From the NCBI GenBank assembly GCA_020051845.1, contig JAGVQG010000060.1, positions 1 to 48,939 on the forward strand: 48,939 nucleotides of DNA, given 5' to 3'. Positions 45,525 through 48,939 of this stretch are shown here, piece by piece; position 1 is the stretch's first letter; each line of letters opens with the position of its first letter. The notes under the pieces are model-generated. The model did not search any database. It was not told the origin of the DNA and saw only the letters and a program-made list of their open reading frames with translations. The position numbers and the translations under genes are program-made. The stretch is from an archaeon (GTDB taxonomy: Archaea > Nanobdellota > Nanobdellia > Woesearchaeales > ARS49).

Positions 45525-46405
45525 CTGAAGAACAAGAACAATAGCAGGTAGAGCACTGGCACGACGAGGAACATCATGAATTCTGTCGCGCGGTGGATCT
45601 TCAATAGGAGCGCTTCTTTCTTCCTTTCATGCAGCTCGAGCATCACGACGTTGATGATGAACGTGCCCAGTAATATCAGGTAGGTGAGGCCCATGAATTC
45701 GTCGGCGAATGTCAGGTAGCCTACGGGCGGTATCTGGTTGCTTATCGACACATGGAACATGACTGCGGCGACAAGACTGCTTCCTGCCATCCCGAGTCTG
45801 GTGGTTATCTTGTCAGGGTCGAGCACGAAGCTGCAAAGCACGACCAAGACTATGAAGAATACTGGCAGGAATGTCTTTAGGAACGAATTGATCGGTATCC
45901 GTGATATGTCGACGTTGAACACGTATTGCGAATATGTCTCGCCGTAGATCGCGTAGCTGTGTTTTTTGGAACATGTGCTCCAGCCGTCTAAGTTCCATCC
46001 TGCGAAAGCGATCGAGTCGTCGATGCCGCTCTCTTTGTTGTTCGCCACGTATCTGATGTCTTGTATGGTGCTGCTTTTGTCCTCTATTATTATCTGCATC
46101 CTCTGCGCATCGAACGGGAATTGTTTGAGGTCGACAGGGCTGTTGAGGTTGGCTTGTATGCGGTAGAACTTCTCGGTCGGAGTGTCGGTTATCTTATCGA
46201 CGCTCGCTGCGCGGCCGTTGATGAACTCGAATTCAGGTGAGCACGCTTCTTTGCATTTGAGCGAAAGGTAGAAGTCCGCCGTGAAAGCTCCTGTCGCGAC
46301 GTCGAACTTGCCGAGGTTGAGCAGGTAAAGCCCGACATTCACGTCAGTCGCTGCCACAGTGCCTGCCAGCATTATGAATATGAGCGGGAAAATCCAGATT
46401 CTCAT
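45521..46405 (-). CDS. pentameric ligand-gated ion channel (Cys-loop superfamily) homolog
   Basis: Signal peptide; beta-rich ectodomain with DLKQFPFDAQRMQIIIED; four TMs; M2-M3 region TRLGMAGSSLVAAVMFHVSISNQIPPVGYLTFADEFM. Confidence 0.82.
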   Translation of the reverse strand: MRIWIFPLIFIMLAGTVAATDVNVGLYLLNLGKFDVATGAFTADFYLSLKCKEACSPEFEFINGRAASVDKITDTPTEKFYRIQANLNSPVDLKQFPFDAQRMQIIIEDKSSTIQDIRYVANNKESGIDDSIAFAGWNLDGWSTCSKKHSYAIYGETYSQYVFNVDISRIPINSFLKTFLPVFFIVLVVLCSFVLDPDKITTRLGMAGSSLVAAVMFHVSISNQIPPVGYLTFADEFMGLTYLILLGTFIINVVMLELHERKKEALLLKIHRATEFMMFLVVPVLYLLLFLFFS

Positions 46406-46560
46406 GATTCTGCGCCCGTGAGAATTGCCTTAAATGTGTTGTGAACCTCATTGTTCCGAAAATCCTCCGTTTTTTGGTGTCCGTTCTCCGTAAATCTGTC
46501 ACAAACGCATTTGAAGCCAGGAATCTAGTATGTTGTTGCGCTGTCGCGCGGAGGATCAAC

Positions 46561-46884
46561 ATGGGAGAGGACGGAGAGAATGGTGGGGATTCTGCGTTGT
46601 GGACAAAAATATTGGGTGTCGCGGTAGGCGTAGCGTTGGTCTATGGTGGCATTCAAGTCAAGGACATTTACTGTAACAATCGCTTGATACCTAAATGTGG
46701 GTCAGTCAAGTCCGGTTACGTTTCGACGAGTGACCTTGGCGTGCTTCTCAAGGACATCGAGAACGATGGAGAGCCAGTGCCGATCATGACCTATAAAGGC
46801 AAGGCCTATGTCCTTCAGGAAGGCCCTGATGGAAGGCCTGTGCCGAAACCCTACAGGATCCAGATCGTGGAGAAGGAGAATTAG
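46561..46884 (+). CDS. small membrane-anchored hypothetical protein
   Basis: MGEDGENGG...ILGVAVGVALVYGGIQV TM; start inferred at 46561. Confidence 0.5.
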   Translation: MGEDGENGGDSALWTKILGVAVGVALVYGGIQVKDIYCNNRLIPKCGSVKSGYVSTSDLGVLLKDIENDGEPVPIMTYKGKAYVLQEGPDGRPVPKPYRIQIVEKEN

Positions 46885-46920
46885 TTGTCCTGAAGGGATT
46901 TATGGATAGAAAAGCATACA

Positions 46921-46928
46921 TTTATAAA
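46921..46928 (+). promoter_or_regulatory. TATA box for DEAD-box helicase, long leader
   Basis: TTTATAAA at 46921; next CDS ATG at 47106 implies an approximately 150-nt 5' UTR. Confidence 0.5.
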
Positions 46929-47105
46929 CCAAAGACGGGGATAAGTACATAGAAACAGTCACTGATAGCACGTCTGAAAGGGCGTGTCCGAGTCAGGACC
47001 ATTGTTTGCTATCCACGCGAAACATTCGAGTTCTGACCACCTGTTTAGGTGAACCGTCTATCATTCTGTTTCACAGTGGAATGCAACGATGATAAGGTGA
47101 AATAG

Positions 47106-48377
47106 ATGGATTTCAAAGAATTAGGCATATCATTACAATACATAAAGAACATGGAGAAGATGGGGATCACGGCTCCTTCATTATGCCAGGAGCAGGGAAT
47201 CCCTCTTCTGATGCAGGGCAAGGACCTGGTCGTCCGTTCAAAGACAGGCAGCGGCAAGACGATAGCCTTCCTGTTGCCGATCATGGAGCGCATGGACCAC
47301 ACCAATAAGTCTTTGCAGGCGATCATCCTTGTTCCGACAAGGGAGCTCGCAGAGCAGATCTTTGATGAGGTCCATAAGCTAGACCCGCACGCCAAGGCAG
47401 TCACTATATATGGTGGTGTCGGCATCGAACCGCAGATAGAGGCTCTTCGTAAGTGGGCGCAGATATGCGTCTGCACTCCTGGACGTCTCCTTGACCACAT
47501 GGAACGCAGGACCATCGTCCTCGACCACGTGCACTTCGCAGTGCTTGATGAGGCCGACCGCATGCTTGACATGGGTTTCATCGACGACATGCGCACTATC
47601 TTGTCAAAGCTGCCAAAGCAGCGCCAGACGATGCTTTTCTCGGCCACCATGCCTGAGCAGGTCTCGAACCTTGCGCAGGAATACCTGGTGAACCCTGAGA
47701 AGCTCATCCTTGAGCAGGATGAAGTCGCTGTCGACAAGATCAGGCAGAGAGTCCTTGGTTTGGGACAGCGTGACAAGCTCCCGACTTTGATCCAGATGCT
47801 AAAGGACAAGGATGTCAAGCGAGTCATGATTTTCTGCAACACAAAGGCATGGGCTGAGAAGCTCGGTGAGATACTCGAGCGCAGGCGTTTCCCTGTCATG
47901 AGTATACACTCGGGTCTCTCGCAGAACAAGCGTACTAAGGTCATGGATGAGTTCAAGAGCGGCAGGCTCCGCATCCTCATAGCGACAGACGTCGCCGCCC
48001 GTGGATTGCACATCGACGATGTCTCTCATGTCGTTAACTATGACCTGCCGAAGAACCCGAAGGATTACATCCACAGGATCGGTCGTACTGGTCGCGCAGG
48101 CGCCGAAGGCGATGCCGTCAGCTTCATGACAACAGCCGACGAGCCGCTTCTGCGCAACATAGAGCGGGAGATCAAGCGCTACCTTTCGATTGAACTGCCC
48201 GGCGGCAAGACATTGGAGCACGGCGGCTTCGACCTCGCCAGCGTGGCTGAAGACACCGGCATGGGCGGGCCTTACACGAAGCAGATAAAGCAAGGCATCG
48301 TGAGCAAGAGGCTTGACGAACAGTCGAAAGCCATGGCTGAGCAAGTCGGTCCTTCCGGCTGGGACAAGTGGGATTAG
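47106..48377 (+). CDS. DEAD-box RNA helicase
   Basis: VRSKTGSGKTIAFLLP, VPTRELAEQI, TPGRLLDHM, VLDEADRMLDMGF, SATMP, ATDVAARGLHID, HRIGRTGRAG. Confidence 0.95.
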   Translation: MDFKELGISLQYIKNMEKMGITAPSLCQEQGIPLLMQGKDLVVRSKTGSGKTIAFLLPIMERMDHTNKSLQAIILVPTRELAEQIFDEVHKLDPHAKAVTIYGGVGIEPQIEALRKWAQICVCTPGRLLDHMERRTIVLDHVHFAVLDEADRMLDMGFIDDMRTILSKLPKQRQTMLFSATMPEQVSNLAQEYLVNPEKLILEQDEVAVDKIRQRVLGLGQRDKLPTLIQMLKDKDVKRVMIFCNTKAWAEKLGEILERRRFPVMSIHSGLSQNKRTKVMDEFKSGRLRILIATDVAARGLHIDDVSHVVNYDLPKNPKDYIHRIGRTGRAGAEGDAVSFMTTADEPLLRNIEREIKRYLSIELPGGKTLEHGGFDLASVAEDTGMGGPYTKQIKQGIVSKRLDEQSKAMAEQVGPSGWDKWD

Positions 48378-48426
48378 TTGTTTTTTGTTTGGGTGTTTGG
48401 TGAAATAAATCAGTGAGTGGAGAAAA

Positions 48427-48939
48427 ATGAACATAAGAGTGCTAGATAGCTGGGCGATGGAGCACTATCATCGTGACCAGATGAAGGAGATCGAACGACA
48501 GCTCAAGAGTGTCGGTAGGAAGTGGTTCTCGCAATACCCTATGTCTAAGAAGGAATGGACTTGTGAGGATTCTCTTGAACGCTACGACGCCAAAGCGCTT
48601 CAGGCAGGCGCTCATATGGCGCGCGACATCGCGTGCAAGATCATAATCGCAGATGTCATAGACTCGCACCTTGACTATGGTGTGGTCAGCGATGTTTTGC
48701 AGAGATCGCGGCATCATGTGGGTGGCCTTGCCGAGCGGATAAGACACGCTCTCGAGCCGCACATGAACTGTCATAACACGGGAATAGTCAGGTCATTGCA
48801 GCACGCGTCGAACTTCGGACGGCACTTGCTTGTGCCGCTATACACGACGCAGCATCCGGCCTGGTGCGACCGCTTGCGCAACTCAAGCCAGGCATATCTT
48901 GGCAGCCTTGACTTCGCCGCAGAAATCGCAAAGAAGGCG
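48427..48939 (+). CDS. hypothetical protein, truncated by window end
   Basis: Open frame from ATG 48427 to window edge (MNIRVLDSWAMEHYHRDQMKEIERQL...) without a stop. Confidence 0.6.
   Translation, partial: MNIRVLDSWAMEHYHRDQMKEIERQLKSVGRKWFSQYPMSKKEWTCEDSLERYDAKALQAGAHMARDIACKIIIADVIDSHLDYGVVSDVLQRSRHHVGGLAERIRHALEPHMNCHNTGIVRSLQHASNFGRHLLVPLYTTQHPAWCDRLRNSSQAYLGSLDFAAEIAKKA

Noticed and set aside
1-48939. tRNA, rRNA, CRISPR arrays and intact transposons
   Set aside because: Looked for and not recognised by eye; a tRNAscan/Infernal/CRISPR search would be needed to exclude them formally.

Overview
Archaeal chromosomal segment. The archaeal call rests on deoxyhypusine synthase, a Dph6-type ATP-pyrophosphatase, an AbrB/PhoU regulator, and TATA boxes about 25-28 nt upstream of start codons; the exact lineage (DPANN-like?) is inference. 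About 40 protein genes are supportable. No rRNA, tRNA or CRISPR array was recognised. Recognisable content: CHASE2/class III cyclase + FecR pair, VWA protein, FIST-type protein with ALDH, a giant sequon-rich Ig-like surface protein, MFS transporter, pyrB, a lipid-kinase / P-loop-kinase-methyltransferase / GlpD operon, a 1195-aa protein with an N-terminal PD-(D/E)XK-like nuclease region, pgi, VapBC and MazF-type toxin-antitoxins, deoxyhypusine synthase, Dph6 + class I GATase, UMP kinase, TspO, a PurN-like formyltransferase, a YhaM-like HD/OB protein, Dus, two tandem Ser/Thr-type kinases with DFQ in place of DFG, an operon of split dikinase domains + GT5 glycogen synthase, an Lrp-type regulator, a pentameric ligand-gated channel homolog and a DEAD-box helicase. 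Most interesting: (1) the split His/ATP-grasp phosphotransferase + glycogen synthase operon lacking a PEP-domain gene, divergent from an AbrB/PhoU regulator across a repeat-rich promoter; (2) a double-hairpin element present twice with identical geometry and compensatory stem changes; (3) two unannotated Lys-rich microproteins ending in VCT(H/R)C; (4) a FIST protein whose C-terminus looks like a LuxE/PaaK tail next to an ALDH; (5) the giant nuclease-like orphan protein.
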